Shown here: one piece after another, positions 28,046 through 37,385 of the stretch
Layout: every line of letters starts with the position of its first letter
Numbering within the stretch: position 1 is the first letter of the stretch
Made by a program: the position numbers and the translations under genes
Source of the DNA: Flavobacterium hiemivividum
Lineage (GTDB): Bacteria > Bacteroidota > Bacteroidia > Flavobacteriales > Flavobacteriaceae
Length of the DNA: 64,000 nucleotides
NCBI RefSeq assembly: GCF_004349145.1
Contig: NZ_SMFO01000008.1
Location: 1-64,000 of the forward strand
Reading direction: 5' to 3'
Notes under the pieces: generated by a model
The model's input: only the letters and a program-made list of their open reading frames with translations
Databases searched by the model: none
Told to the model about the DNA's origin: nothing

Positions 28046-28615
28046 TTACTTAGAAATTTCATCTAATATAAAAAGAATTCTGTTATCTATAGTGTCTTTA
28101 GGAACTTCTATAAGAGAATAGCCATAACCTTCGTAGGTTTCTATAAGGTGGCTTTGAATCAATTTTGCTTGTTCGTAGTTTTCGTAACGGGCCTCATCGC
28201 TTACGTAAATCTCTTCCCAAGGCGGGAGGATGAAAATTTTAGTGTAGACATGTTCCTTACAAATAGCGTCAAAAGAGGCTGGATAGCTGTCCCCGATATA
28301 ATGCATATAAGCCAAAACATCAGGAATTCCACGATCAATAAAAACAACATCATGAGATTCATTCAACGCATCATTGAATTGTTTTTTCCTTCCTTCAAGA
28401 AGTAGTTCGCTGAACAACAAGGGCTTTTCGAGAAATAATTGCTCGATGCCTTGTTTCTTTGCTTCTAAGGTTACCTCTCTGGAAATTTCAGGGTAGCAGC
28501 AAAAACCTTTGGCTACTAACCCATTGATAAGAGTACTTTTGCCTGTTCCAGGACCGCCGATAATTACTATGATTTCTTTCTGCACTTTTTGGAAATAAGG
28601 CGCAAACTTACTCAA
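28046..28615 (-). CDS. AAA family P-loop ATPase (NadR/Ttd14-like)
   Basis: 189 residues. The P-loop GGPGTGKSTL is near residues 20-29, followed by the YPEISREVTLEA block and a Walker B-like VVFIDRGIPD, as in the AAA_28 group of kinase-like proteins. The substrate is not known. The only candidate start in frame is TTG 28615; there is no ATG before the P-loop. Two TAAGTTTG strings (28613-28620, 28603-28610) resemble -7 boxes and leave the exact start uncertain. Confidence 0.75.
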   Translation of the reverse strand: MSKFAPYFQKVQKEIIVIIGGPGTGKSTLINGLVAKGFCCYPEISREVTLEAKKQGIEQLFLEKPLLFSELLLEGRKKQFNDALNESHDVVFIDRGIPDVLAYMHYIGDSYPASFDAICKEHVYTKIFILPPWEEIYVSDEARYENYEQAKLIQSHLIETYEGYGYSLIEVPKDTIDNRILFILDEISK

Positions 28616-28707
28616 ACTTATTGGAAAATTAAAAAATGATTGCGCTTAAAATTATAGTTTTAAGTAAAAATTCATATTTCATAATTCATAATTTACATTT
28701 GAAACCG

Positions 28708-28715
28708 TATATTTG
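28708..28715 (+). promoter_or_regulatory. -7 box of the DUF493 gene
   Basis: TATATTTG 22 bp before ATG 28738. It lies inside the longer open frame that starts at 28636 and so argues for the ATG at 28738 as the true start. Confidence 0.6.
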
Positions 28716-28737
28716 CTATTATTTTCTAATATATATA

Positions 28738-29022
28738 ATGGATAAAAACACCGAAGAATTTTATGCGCGATTAAAAGTAGAGCTGGATAATAGTAATAGC
28801 TGGCCTGCTTTATATTTGTTTAAATTTATTGTTCCTTCTGTAAACGATAACGTGGAACGTGTTGAACTGGCTTTTGATTGTATGGGTGCCGTTATTACAA
28901 CGACAAAATCCAAGACCGGAAGGTTTACCAGTATTTCAGTTGATGTTCAGATTAAAGATTCTCAAGAAATAATTGATAAATACCTGGAAGTTTCTACTAT
29001 TGAAGGTATCGTTTCCTTGTAA
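28738..29022 (+). CDS. DUF493 (YbeD-like) family protein
   Basis: 94 residues, beginning MDKNTEEFYARLKVELDNSN, with WPALYLFKFIVP and the C-terminal KYLEVSTIEGIVSL of the DUF493 family (ferredoxin-like small domain, cytoplasmic). The frame is open further upstream to 28636, but the added residues are unlike the family and would span the promoter. The role is unknown; an ACT-like regulatory function is suggested for relatives. Confidence 0.87.
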   Translation: MDKNTEEFYARLKVELDNSNSWPALYLFKFIVPSVNDNVERVELAFDCMGAVITTTKSKTGRFTSISVDVQIKDSQEIIDKYLEVSTIEGIVSL

Positions 29023-29114
29023 ATAGGAAAAAGACTAATTAAAGTAAACGTAAATACTTGTTTTGTTTGTACTTTAAATGAGTCTGTAACACTGAATAAA
29101 AATACAATTCACTT

Positions 29115-29825
29115 ATGAATTCAAAATACCAAAAAGAAATCGCTAACGATGTTGTACATCATTTAGAATATAATGCAGAGCGATCGCATTTAATTATTCC
29201 TGAATATGGACGTCATCTACAAAAACTTATTGAGCAAGCAGTTGCGATTGAGGATAATGAAGAGCGTAATAAAGCGGCAAAATACATCATTCAAGTGATG
29301 GGGAGTTTAAATCCTCATTTACGTGACGTATTGGATTTTCAACATAAATTATGGGATCAATTGTTTATTATGTCCGATTTTAAATTAGATGTAGATTCAC
29401 CGTATCCAATTCCTTCACGTGAAGTATTACAGCTAAAGCCTGACGTATTGCAATATCCTCAGAATTTTCCAAAATACAGATATTACGGTAATAACATCAA
29501 GTATATGATTGATGTTGCCAATAAATGGGAGGATGGTGACATGAAAAATGCGCTAGTGAAAGTGATCGCAAATCACATGAAAAAATCTTATTTGAGCTGG
29601 AACAAGGACACTGTTAAAGACGATGTGATTTTTGAGCATTTATACGAACTTTCAGATGGTAAGTTGAATATGATACAAAATCCGGAAGAGCTTATAAGCA
29701 CAACAGATTTATTGCGTACAAACAAACGAATTTCGAATAAAATTTTACCAGTGGGGCAACCAAAAATTCAAAGTAATAAGAATTCAAAGCCAGGTAAATC
29801 GAAAACATTCACAAAAAAACAATAA
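29115..29825 (+). CDS. DUF4290 family protein
   Basis: 236 residues, soluble, with Bacteroidota-specific DUF4290 features: EYGRHLQKLIEQAVAIED near 31-48, YIIQVMGSLNPHLRDV and HKLWDQLFIMSDFKLDVDSP. The tail is Lys/Ser/Asn-rich and probably disordered. No biochemical function is known. It lies 107 bp upstream of murA on the same strand, an arrangement also remembered from related genomes, so a cell-envelope link is possible but unproven. Confidence 0.87.
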   Translation: MNSKYQKEIANDVVHHLEYNAERSHLIIPEYGRHLQKLIEQAVAIEDNEERNKAAKYIIQVMGSLNPHLRDVLDFQHKLWDQLFIMSDFKLDVDSPYPIPSREVLQLKPDVLQYPQNFPKYRYYGNNIKYMIDVANKWEDGDMKNALVKVIANHMKKSYLSWNKDTVKDDVIFEHLYELSDGKLNMIQNPEELISTTDLLRTNKRISNKILPVGQPKIQSNKNSKPGKSKTFTKKQ

Positions 29826-29931
29826 TAATCAGAGTTAGTGATAAATTAAGACAGTACGAAATGGAGGTTAATTCTCCAGTTAATTCGAGATTGTTTTAAA
29901 AAATAAACTACATAAATTTTACTACAAACAT

Positions 29932-31245
29932 ATGGGAATTTTCAAAATAGAAGGAGGTATTCGTTTAAAAGGAGAAATTACTCCGCAAGGTGCAAAAAAC
30001 GAAGCATTACAAATATTATGTGCTGTACTTTTAACTCCTGAAAAAGTAATAATCAACAATATTCCTGATATTATTGATATCAATAAATTAATTACGCTTT
30101 TAGGAAATTTAGGAGTAAAAATCCAAAAAAATGGTCCTAATTCATATACTTTTCAAGCAGACGATGTCAATGTAGATTACTTAGAAACGGAAGCCTTTAA
30201 GAAAGAAGGAGGATCTTTACGTGGTTCTATTATGATCGTTGGTCCATTTTTAGCCCGCTTCGGTAAAGGATATATCCCGAAACCAGGTGGTGATAAAATA
30301 GGTAGAAGAAGATTAGATACACACTTTGAAGGTTTTATCAATTTAGGTGCGAAATTTCGTTACAATAAAGAAGATCATTTTTATGGAGTAGAAGCTCCAA
30401 AAGGATTGAAAGGAGCAGATATGCTACTTGACGAAGCTTCGGTAACTGGAACCGCAAATATTGTTATGGCTGCTGTACTAGCAAAAGGAATAACAACGGT
30501 TTATAATGCTGCTTGCGAACCTTATTTGCAACAACTTTGTAAGATGTTGAACTCGATGGGTGCAAAAATCTCAGGAGTTGGATCTAACTTATTAACTATC
30601 GAAGGGGTGGAAAGCCTTGGTGGGTGTGAGCATAGAATTCTTCCTGATATGATCGAAATCGGAAGTTGGATTGGACTAGCTGCCATGACCAAAAGTGAAA
30701 TTACCATTAAAAATGTAAGTTGGGATAATCTAGGTGTGATTCCAAGTACTTTTAGAAAAATTGGTATTACTTTAGAACGAAGAGGAGATGATATTTACAT
30801 TCCTTCTCATGAAAATGGATACGAAATTAAAACAGATATTGATGGTTCTATACTTACCGTTGCCGATGCACCTTGGCCAGGATTTACTCCTGATTTATTG
30901 AGTATCGTTTTGGTTGTAGCTACGCAAGCAAAAGGTGATGTTTTGATACATCAGAAAATGTTTGAAAGCCGATTGTTCTTTGTGGACAAATTGATTGATA
31001 TGGGAGCAAAAATAATGTTGTGCGACCCGCATAGAGCAGTGGTTATGGGACATGACTTTCAATCACAGTTGAAAGCGACGACGATGTCTTCACCTGATAT
31101 TCGCGCTGGTATTTCTTTATTGATTGCTGCGCTTTCCGCAAAAGGAACTAGTACGATACAAAATATTGAGCAAATAGATCGTGGTTATGAAAGAATTGAC
31201 GAAAGACTAAGAGCTATTGGGGCTAATATTGTTCGTGTCGAATAA
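29932..31245 (+). CDS. murA: UDP-GlcNAc 1-carboxyvinyltransferase MurA (Asp-type active site)
   Basis: 437 residues, usual for MurA. It carries out the first committed step of peptidoglycan synthesis, moving enolpyruvate from PEP to UDP-GlcNAc in the cytoplasm. The start GGIRLKGEITPQGAKNEALQ holds the family's catalytic KN pair, and RAGISLLIAALSAKG is the C-terminal signature. The active-site loop reads PGGDKIGRRRLD: Asp121 stands where Escherichia coli MurA has Cys115. The Asp form is active in other bacteria and is not alkylated by fosfomycin. An 18-bp gap separates it from the cation-efflux gene, so they are likely co-transcribed. Confidence 0.95.
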   Translation: MGIFKIEGGIRLKGEITPQGAKNEALQILCAVLLTPEKVIINNIPDIIDINKLITLLGNLGVKIQKNGPNSYTFQADDVNVDYLETEAFKKEGGSLRGSIMIVGPFLARFGKGYIPKPGGDKIGRRRLDTHFEGFINLGAKFRYNKEDHFYGVEAPKGLKGADMLLDEASVTGTANIVMAAVLAKGITTVYNAACEPYLQQLCKMLNSMGAKISGVGSNLLTIEGVESLGGCEHRILPDMIEIGSWIGLAAMTKSEITIKNVSWDNLGVIPSTFRKIGITLERRGDDIYIPSHENGYEIKTDIDGSILTVADAPWPGFTPDLLSIVLVVATQAKGDVLIHQKMFESRLFFVDKLIDMGAKIMLCDPHRAVVMGHDFQSQLKATTMSSPDIRAGISLLIAALSAKGTSTIQNIEQIDRGYERIDERLRAIGANIVRVE

Positions 31246-31263
31246 AAAAGTGAACAACAACTA

Positions 31264-32139
31264 ATGACAAATGAACAAACTGCTGTAAAAGCAACTTACT
31301 TTAGTATCATAGGAAATACCTGCTTAGCCCTTATCAAAGGGTTGGCAGGTTTTTTTGGCAATTCATATGCTTTAATTGCTGATGCGATTGAGTCCACCAC
31401 CGATATTTTCGCCTCGTTTTTAGTCTTATTCGGAATTAAATATTCGAATAGACCAGCAGATAAAAATCATCCGTATGGACATGGGCGTGCAGAGCCATTA
31501 ATTACCTTTATTGTAGTTGGTTTTCTAGTTATTTCGGCTACCATAATTGCTTATGAGAGTGTTTTAAATATTCGAACTCCTCATGAATTACCTAAATCAT
31601 GGACATTATATGTTCTAGGGGCAATAATTATTTGGAAAGAATATTCCTTTCGGTTGGTTATTCGAAGAAGTATAGAAACAAATAGTTCTTCATTAAAAGC
31701 TGATGCCTGGCATCATAGAAGTGATGCAATTACTTCTGTAGCAGCTTTTATAGGGATTTCTGTAGCTCTATTATTAGGGAAAGGATACGAATCAGCAGAT
31801 GATTGGGCGGCACTTTTTGCTTCGGTATTTATTATTTTTAATGCCTATCTTATTTTTAGACCTGCATTAGGAGAGATTATGGACGAACATGTATATGACG
31901 ATTTAATTGAGAACATTAGAGAAGTATCCTTAGAAGTTGAAGGAATTATTGATACTGAAAAATGTTTTATAAGAAAAGCTGGTATGAAGTATCATGTAGA
32001 TTTGCATGCCATCGTAAATGGAACGATTACGGTGAAGGAAGGGCACGATTTAGCTCATAAACTGAAAGATACCTTAAGGGAAAAATTACCTGAACTAGGC
32101 CATATTTTGATTCATGTAGAGCCGCATTTGTATAGTTAA
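31264..32139 (+). CDS. Cation diffusion facilitator (CDF) transporter
   Basis: 291 residues with about six membrane helices over 1-210 and a C-terminal cytoplasmic ferredoxin-like domain. The metal-site segments are LIADAIESTTDIFASF in helix 2 and ADAWHHRSDAITSVAA in helix 5; KNHPYGHGRAEPL is the conserved His-rich loop. CDF proteins export Zn, Fe, Mn or Co in exchange for protons; the metal cannot be fixed here. The first Asp of the helix 2 site is present, but the usual His or Asp spacing is altered (DxxES), so metal preference could differ from zinc types. Confidence 0.92.
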   Translation: MTNEQTAVKATYFSIIGNTCLALIKGLAGFFGNSYALIADAIESTTDIFASFLVLFGIKYSNRPADKNHPYGHGRAEPLITFIVVGFLVISATIIAYESVLNIRTPHELPKSWTLYVLGAIIIWKEYSFRLVIRRSIETNSSSLKADAWHHRSDAITSVAAFIGISVALLLGKGYESADDWAALFASVFIIFNAYLIFRPALGEIMDEHVYDDLIENIREVSLEVEGIIDTEKCFIRKAGMKYHVDLHAIVNGTITVKEGHDLAHKLKDTLREKLPELGHILIHVEPHLYS

Positions 32140-32150
32140 AACAATAGCAT

Positions 32151-32189
32151 AAAAAAAGGAGTTGGATTTTCGAATCCAACTCCTTTTTT
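32151..32189. terminator. Bidirectional terminator between the CDF and aroQ genes
   Basis: AAGGAGTTGGATT / AATCCAACTCCTT stem with a TTCG tetraloop and A/T runs on both sides, between convergent genes. Confidence 0.9.
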
Positions 32190-32215
32190 AAGTTTTAATA
32201 CATTTTTAGGAAGTC

Positions 32216-32632
32216 TTATTCAATAAAGGACAAGACTGCTAATTCGTAGCTCTTTAATCCAAATCCCAAAATAACGCCTTTAGCATTTCCTGAAATATAA
32301 GATTGATGCCTAAAGCTTTCGCGTGAATAGGTGTTAGAAATGTGTACCTCTATAACAGGAGTTGTAATTGCTTTTATTGCGTCGCCAATTCCTATGGAAG
32401 TATGTGTATATGCGCCTGCATTTAAGATAATTCCATCGAATGAAAATCCAAATTCTTGAATTTTCCCGATTAATTCTCCTTCAATATTACTCTGGTAGTA
32501 TATAAATTCAATTGCTGGATATTTAATTTGCAAAGTAGTAAAATACTCCTCAAAGGTTTGATTTCCATAAACCTCGGGCTCTCTTTTTCCTAGTAGATTT
32601 AAATTAGGTCCGTTGATAATACAAATTTTCAT
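32216..32632 (-). CDS. aroQ: Type II 3-dehydroquinate dehydratase
   Basis: 138 residues. The signature INGPNLNLLGKREPEVYG includes Arg17 and the catalytic Tyr22. The second half has ILNAGAYTHTSIGIGDAI and VIEVHISN with the catalytic His. It dehydrates 3-dehydroquinate in the shikimate pathway as a dodecamer. A short gene with its own terminator shared with the convergent CDF gene. Confidence 0.95.
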   Translation of the reverse strand: MKICIINGPNLNLLGKREPEVYGNQTFEEYFTTLQIKYPAIEFIYYQSNIEGELIGKIQEFGFSFDGIILNAGAYTHTSIGIGDAIKAITTPVIEVHISNTYSRESFRHQSYISGNAKGVILGFGLKSYELAVLSFIE

Positions 32633-32653
32633 AATCGATGTTTTTGTAAAAAT

Positions 32654-32684
32654 AAAAAAACCGTTCCAATTAAAGAACGGTTTT
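32654..32684 (-). terminator. Terminator of the porin-family gene
   Basis: AAAACCGTTC / GAACGGTTTT stem with an eight-base loop and U-run on the minus strand, 24 bp after the stop. Confidence 0.85.
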
Positions 32685-32707
32685 GGTATAATTAGTTTTT
32701 TATTCTG

Positions 32708-33271
32708 CTAGAAAAGGAATCCAGCTGAAACTTGAACTACTGAGTTTTTTACTTCAGCATTCTTTGAAGCGTCTGTCAATCCTAGGCTATAACGACCTGC
32801 AAGAAAGAAGTTATTTGTGATTTTAAAGCCAAGTCCTGCATTAGCTGCGAATTCGAATGTGTTAGCGTCTTTAATGTCAAAATTATTTCTTTCGCTTAAT
32901 AAAAAGGAAGCTTGTGGTCCTAATTCAAGGCTGACTACTTTATTCAAATAAACTTTTGCCATTACTGGAATAGACAAGTAACCTAGTTCATTTTTAAATT
33001 CTTCGACAGCGTTTTTGTAGGTTGCGCCTTGTGTAGAATATAATAATTCAGGTTGAATAGCGAAACTGTTTAATAATTTAATTTCAGCAACTAAACCCGC
33101 GTGGTAACTCGTAATAGCTGAGGTGCTATAGTTTTCGTTGTTTATGTTAATTTCTGAACCATTTTGATTAGCATAATTCAATCCTCCTTTTATTCCAATT
33201 TTAACTAATTGTGCTTGTACTGATGCAGACATAGCCAATAAGGCAACTGCTGCTAAGATCGTTTTTTTCAT
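32708..33271 (-). CDS. Outer-membrane beta-barrel protein (porin family)
   Basis: 187 residues. Signal peptide MKKTILAAVALLAMSASVQA, then alternating short strands: KIGIKGGLNYANQNG, SYHAGLVAEIKLL, FAIQPELLYSTQGATYKN, LSIPVMAKVYLN, and a terminal strand ending SAGFLF with a C-terminal Phe. This is the outer-membrane beta-barrel (PF13568-type) pattern of eight-stranded Bacteroidota proteins. Its cargo or structural role is unknown. Confidence 0.88.
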   Translation of the reverse strand: MKKTILAAVALLAMSASVQAQLVKIGIKGGLNYANQNGSEININNENYSTSAITSYHAGLVAEIKLLNSFAIQPELLYSTQGATYKNAVEEFKNELGYLSIPVMAKVYLNKVVSLELGPQASFLLSERNNFDIKDANTFEFAANAGLGFKITNNFFLAGRYSLGLTDASKNAEVKNSVVQVSAGFLF

Positions 33272-33819
33272 AAAATTGTTTTTAAATAATAATTTTTAAT
33301 TTGAAGCTGCAATACATAACCCTTTTTTAAGATAAATATTGTCGATGTCTTCTTTTTATTTTTTTGTTGTTATTACGATTTTCATAAATCAAATACTGAG
33401 CCGTTATTTGAGAATGGCAAGTATGTCAAGTTAGATAAGCTCACTCGTTGGAAACAAAATTAGAGTGTAAAAGTACTGGTTGTTAGTGTTTTATTATTGT
33501 TGTTTATAAAAAGAATCCCTTTAATTTAATTCTGGGTTTTATTTTAAATTTCTCTTATACAAGGGTTTGTCGAAATAATTAAATTTTAGTGATTTTTGAT
33601 TAATTAAGATTTTAGTGAATGGTTTTGGTATGTTTCTGTCATGAAAAAAATTCAGTAAAATAGATTTGATAAATAATTAAAAATTGTGATTTATGTATTT
33701 ACTATTCGAAATTTATAAATGTTTTAATTTCGAAATAAATTTAAAGGGAAAGAAGCGTTTGCAAAGTTGTTTTTACTGCAGCGCCTTTTTTATAGCTAGA
33801 AAAGGCTTTTCTTTGTAAG
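33272..33819. other. Intergenic, about 550 bp, no gene seen
   Basis: AT-rich region between the divergent porin and xerD genes. A short hairpin (GCCTTTTTT / AGAAAAGGC, about 33782-33808) sits just before xerD and could influence its leader. No clear -7 box, RNA or small ORF was recognised. Confidence 0.45.
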
Positions 33820-34719
33820 ATGAAGTGGAATTCATATATCAAAGATTTTCAGTCGTATTTAAAAATCGAACGCGGTCTATCAAAAAATACGATAGATAAC
33901 TACTCTTTCGATATCGAGCGACTGTGTTTATTTCTCAGTGAAAATCAAATCGATATTTCGCCACTTAAAATCCAAGAAGAAACGATTCAGCAATTTATCT
34001 ATGCGGTTTCAAGTGAAGTAAATGCACGCTCGCAGGCAAGAATAATATCAGGTTTGAAAAGTTTTTTTGGTTACTTGATTTTTGAAGATTATCGTCTCGA
34101 CAACCCTTTGGAACTTATCGAATCGCCAAAGACTGGCCGGAAATTACCCGATACCTTGTCTGTCGATGAAATCGATGCCTTAATTAAATCGATTGATTTG
34201 ACTTCAAATGAAGGAGAGCGCAATCGCGCGATGCTTGAAACACTTTATGGTTGTGGATTACGTGTTTCGGAACTAGTGTCTTTAAAAATTTCCGATTTGT
34301 TCTTTGAAGAGGGTTTTATCAAAATCACAGGGAAGGGAAATAAGCAGCGTTTTGTGCCTATTGGCAGTCTAGCGCAGAAGTACATTCAGGTCTATAAAGA
34401 GACGGTCAGAGTTCATCTGAATGTTAAGAAGGAGCACGGTGATGTTTTATTTTTGAACCGGAGAGGTAGTCAACTTACCAGAGCGATGATATTTACTATT
34501 ATTAAAGATTTAGCGGTTAAAATAGAGTTGAATAAAAAAATAAGCCCACATACCTTTCGTCATTCTTTTGCTACACATCTTCTTGAAAATGGCGCCGACT
34601 TGCGTTCGATTCAATTGATGTTAGGACATGAATCAATAACTACAACGGAGATCTATTTGCATCTCGACAGAAAGTTTTTATCAGAAGTGATTAATAATTT
34701 TCATCCCAGAAAAAGCTAA
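33820..34719 (+). CDS. xerD: Site-specific tyrosine recombinase XerD-like
   Basis: 299 residues, the XerC/XerD length. The N-terminal SAM-like domain is about 1-90 and the catalytic domain about 110-295, with Arg148 (GCGLRVSEL), Lys172 (GKGNKQR), His244 and Arg247 (HTFRHSF), His270 (MLGHESITTT) and the nucleophile Tyr279 (EIYLHLD). All catalytic residues are present. It resolves chromosome dimers at dif. The core-genome context and lack of nearby att repeats argue for Xer rather than an island integrase. Confidence 0.9.
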   Translation: MKWNSYIKDFQSYLKIERGLSKNTIDNYSFDIERLCLFLSENQIDISPLKIQEETIQQFIYAVSSEVNARSQARIISGLKSFFGYLIFEDYRLDNPLELIESPKTGRKLPDTLSVDEIDALIKSIDLTSNEGERNRAMLETLYGCGLRVSELVSLKISDLFFEEGFIKITGKGNKQRFVPIGSLAQKYIQVYKETVRVHLNVKKEHGDVLFLNRRGSQLTRAMIFTIIKDLAVKIELNKKISPHTFRHSFATHLLENGADLRSIQLMLGHESITTTEIYLHLDRKFLSEVINNFHPRKS

Positions 34720-34780
34720 TGATTACAAAAAGATAAGAACTATTGATATTTAGCGCATTTCAGGACGGGACAATACAATA

Positions 34781-34823
34781 AAAAAAAGACCTATTGAATC
34801 GAAATTCAATAGGTCTTTTTTTT
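34781..34823. terminator. Bidirectional terminator between xerD and rny
   Basis: AAAGACCTATTGAAT / ATTCAATAGGTCTTT perfect stem with long A and T flanks, between convergent genes. Confidence 0.9.
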
Positions 34824-34849
34824 ATTCCCCTCGAGGGGTTAGGGGAGGA

Positions 34850-36412
34850 TTACTTAGCGATATTTACCGCTCTAGTTTCTCTAATTACTGTTACTTTAAC
34901 CTGACCTGGATAAGTCATTTCGGTTTGTATTTTTTGTGAAATTTCGAAAGAAAGTGTAGCTGCATTATCATCAGATACTTTTTCGCTTTCAACGATGACT
35001 CTTAGTTCTCTACCAGCTTGAATTGCATAAGCGTTTTTGACACCGTTGAATCCATATGCTACTTCTTCTAGATCTTTTAGACGTTGTATATATGAATCTA
35101 ATACTTGTCTTCTAGCTCCTGGTCTAGCTCCTGATATTGCATCACAAACTTGAACAATTGGAGATAATAAAGATTTCATTTCTATTTCATCATGGTGCGC
35201 TCCAATAGCATTACATACTTCTTCTTTTTCGCCATATTTCTCAGCCCATTGCATTCCTAATAATGCGTGAGGTAAATCACTTTCTGCATCTGGGACTTTA
35301 CCAATATCATGTAGCAAACCGGCTCTTTTTGCTAATTTTACATTTAATCCTAGTTCAGCTGCCATAATTCCACAAAGTTTAGAAACTTCGCGGGAGTGTT
35401 GCAATAAATTTTGTCCGTAAGAAGAACGGTATTTCATACGTCCTACTACTTTTATCAACTCAGGGTGTAAGCCGTGAATTCCTAAATCGATAACAGTACG
35501 TTTACCAACTTCTATAATTTCATCGTCAATTTGTTTGGCAGTTTTAGCAACAACCTCTTCAATACGTGCTGGGTGAATACGTCCGTCAGTTACTAATTTG
35601 TGTAAAGCTAAACGTGCAATCTCTCTACGTACAGGATCAAAACAAGAAAGGATAATCGCTTCCGGTGTGTCATCTACAATGATTTCTACTCCGGTTGCTG
35701 CTTCCAGTGCTCTAATGTTACGTCCTTCACGACCAATAATTCTTCCTTTAACATCGTCAGATTCTATGTTGAATACAGACACACAGTTTTCTACCGCTTC
35801 TTCTGTTCCAACTCTTTGGATGGTATTGATAATGATTTTCTTAGCTTCTTGTTGTGCAGTTAGCTTAGCCTCTTCAATTGTATCTTGAATATGAGACATC
35901 GCATTGGTTTTAGCTTCTGCTTTTAAACCTTCTACTAGTTGGTTTTTAGCTTCTTCAGCAGATAAGCCAGAAATTACTTCAAGTTGTTGTAATTGGCTTT
36001 TATGTAGTTTGTCAACTTCTAATTGTCTTTTGTCTAAAACTTCGATTTTAGCAGTAAACTCAGTAGTTTTTGCTTCAAAATCATCATTTACTTTCTTAGC
36101 CTTGGATAATTCGTTAGAAACTTGCGATTCTTTGTCTCTAATTCTTTTTTCAACTTCAGCTACTTTTTTGTCACGTGCCAGAATTACTTGTTCGTGTTCT
36201 GACTTTAATTCGATAAATTTCTCCTTTGCTTGTAGAATTTTATCTTTTTTTATGTTCTCTGCTTCAAGATTAGCATCTTTTAAAATGGATGAAGCTTCCT
36301 TTTTTGCACTTTTAATGAGATTAGAAATATTGCTTTTTTCTATAATTTTAGCGATTCCAAAACCCGCTGCAATACCTATAATTCCTGAAATAATGATCGT
36401 TAATATTTCCAT
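34850..36412 (-). CDS. rny: Ribonuclease Y
   Basis: 520 residues, matching RNase Y. One N-terminal membrane helix (about 3-22), a long Lys/Glu-rich coiled coil (about 28-200), a KH domain with [20 protein letters not shown] (about 218-240) and an HD domain with [10 protein letters not shown] and GAHHDEIEM (about 340-430). It is a membrane-anchored endonuclease starting mRNA decay. It lies directly downstream of the 6S-like RNA, whose terminator separates them. Confidence 0.96.
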   Translation of the reverse strand: MEILTIIISGIIGIAAGFGIAKIIEKSNISNLIKSAKKEASSILKDANLEAENIKKDKILQAKEKFIELKSEHEQVILARDKKVAEVEKRIRDKESQVSNELSKAKKVNDDFEAKTTEFTAKIEVLDKRQLEVDKLHKSQLQQLEVISGLSAEEAKNQLVEGLKAEAKTNAMSHIQDTIEEAKLTAQQEAKKIIINTIQRVGTEEAVENCVSVFNIESDDVKGRIIGREGRNIRALEAATGVEIIVDDTPEAIILSCFDPVRREIARLALHKLVTDGRIHPARIEEVVAKTAKQIDDEIIEVGKRTVIDLGIHGLHPELIKVVGRMKYRSSYGQNLLQHSREVSKLCGIMAAELGLNVKLAKRAGLLHDIGKVPDAESDLPHALLGMQWAEKYGEKEEVCNAIGAHHDEIEMKSLLSPIVQVCDAISGARPGARRQVLDSYIQRLKDLEEVAYGFNGVKNAYAIQAGRELRVIVESEKVSDDNAATLSFEISQKIQTEMTYPGQVKVTVIRETRAVNIAK

Positions 36413-36433
36413 GTTTGTTTAAAATTTATATAT

Positions 36434-36597
36434 AAAAAAAGCCTACATTAAGTCGTTTGTATAAACTCGAAAAGACAAGTTTTGAGCTAACTCACTGTTC
36501 AAGTTTCCTCGCCGAGGCGTGGCATGCTTTAGTAGTGATGATTTGCTCATTCTAAATTGTTAGTGTTGAGTTTACCAAATGTGAACTAATGTAGGCA
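36434..36597 (-). ncRNA. ssrS: 6S-like RNA (6S-Flavo type)
   Basis: A roughly 160-nt unit between zapA and rny. Its ends pair: GCCTACATTA (36596-36587 on the minus strand) with TAATGTAGGC (36450-36441), followed by seven U at 36440-36434 that act as its terminator. The interior is rod-like, with a large internal loop expected for the RNA polymerase-binding bubble. The position 26 bp after zapA repeats the zapA-ssrS order of Escherichia coli. Flavobacteria are known to have a 6S class (6S-Flavo). The call rests on structure and synteny; no covariance search was run. Confidence 0.75.
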
Positions 36598-36622
36598 GTA
36601 TCTTAGTTTCTGTAAAGAACGT

Positions 36623-36916
36623 TTAATTGTCGAGATATTGATCTAAAAGCGCGTTGATTTTTTTAATTCTTTCAATGGTTTCTTCACCATTAATAGCATT
36701 ATCAATTTGTTTTTGTTCTGATTGTGAGGCAAATTGTAAAGCGCACATCGCTAATACATCTTGTTTGTCACGCACAGCATAATTTTCTTCAAATTGCTTC
36801 ATCATCACGTCAATCTTTTTAGAAGCACTTCTCAGTCCTTCTTCTTGCGAAAGATCTACCGTTAACGGGTATACTCTGTCTGCTATTGATATTTTAATTT
36901 TAAGCTTTTCGTCCAT
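36623..36916 (-). CDS. zapA: Cell division protein ZapA
   Basis: 97 residues. Pattern KIKISIADRVYPLTVDLSQE then EGLRSASKKIDVMMKQFEEN, and AMCALQFASQSEQKQID, is that of ZapA: a small globular head and a C-terminal coiled coil. It crosslinks FtsZ protofilaments at the division ring. It begins 8 bp after the coiled-coil gene upstream and is followed by the 6S-like RNA. Confidence 0.9.
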   Translation of the reverse strand: MDEKLKIKISIADRVYPLTVDLSQEEGLRSASKKIDVMMKQFEENYAVRDKQDVLAMCALQFASQSEQKQIDNAINGEETIERIKKINALLDQYLDN

Positions 36917-36924
36917 AAGTTTTA

Positions 36925-37215
36925 CTAATCAGATAGCTGTGCTATACAGTAATCAATTTCACGAATTAATGAATTTATTTTAAGCTTGGTCTCTCTCTTA
37001 TTATCGTCACTGCCTAGTAATGAGTTGGCAATTTTAAGTGTCTCATATTGCGATTTTAACGCTTCAATCTCATTTGCTTGAGTTTGTATGATAGTTGCAG
37101 ATTTTGTTAATTCGATTTTTAACTCTTGAGTATTTTGATCTAAACGTTTTATTTTTAGAATTAGTTTTTCAACCTTATTTTCAAGAGTATCAATTATTTC
37201 TGCAATTACACTCAT
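36925..37215 (-). CDS. Small coiled-coil protein upstream of zapA
   Basis: 96 residues, nearly all helical with heptad spacing (IIDTLENKVEKLILKIKRLD, then ELKIELTKSATIIQTQANEI). No signal or catalytic motif. It is co-transcribed with zapA and may be a ZapB-like partner, but similarity to ZapB is only in general character, so no symbol is given. Confidence 0.7.
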   Translation of the reverse strand: MSVIAEIIDTLENKVEKLILKIKRLDQNTQELKIELTKSATIIQTQANEIEALKSQYETLKIANSLLGSDDNKRETKLKINSLIREIDYCIAQLSD

Positions 37216-37243
37216 AATTTATCCTACGTATTACTTATTATTA

Positions 37244-37273
37244 CAAATTTAGTATTAGTTTTTATTATTACAA
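37244..37273 (-). promoter_or_regulatory. Promoter of the coiled-coil gene, zapA and 6S-like RNA
   Basis: Minus strand: TTG (37273-37271), 19-base spacer, TAAATTTG (37251-37244), 29 bp before the start codon. Confidence 0.75.
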
Positions 37274-37385
37274 TATATTATTCGTTTTTTTATTATAAAA
37301 TAATCAATTGGCTGTACTTTAAGAGGTTACTAAATCTGCCATTTAATTCAAGGAGAACTAGTTACTTTTATTTATCTTAGCAAAA

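Noticed and set aside
28636..28737. Upstream extension of the DUF493 gene
   Set aside because: It would span a TATATTTG promoter box and add residues not typical of the family; ATG 28738 fits better.
33820..34719. XerD-like recombinase as integrase of an island
   Set aside because: It has the standard Xer length and sequence signature and core neighbours, and is 11 kb from the tRNA-Met with no repeats around it.
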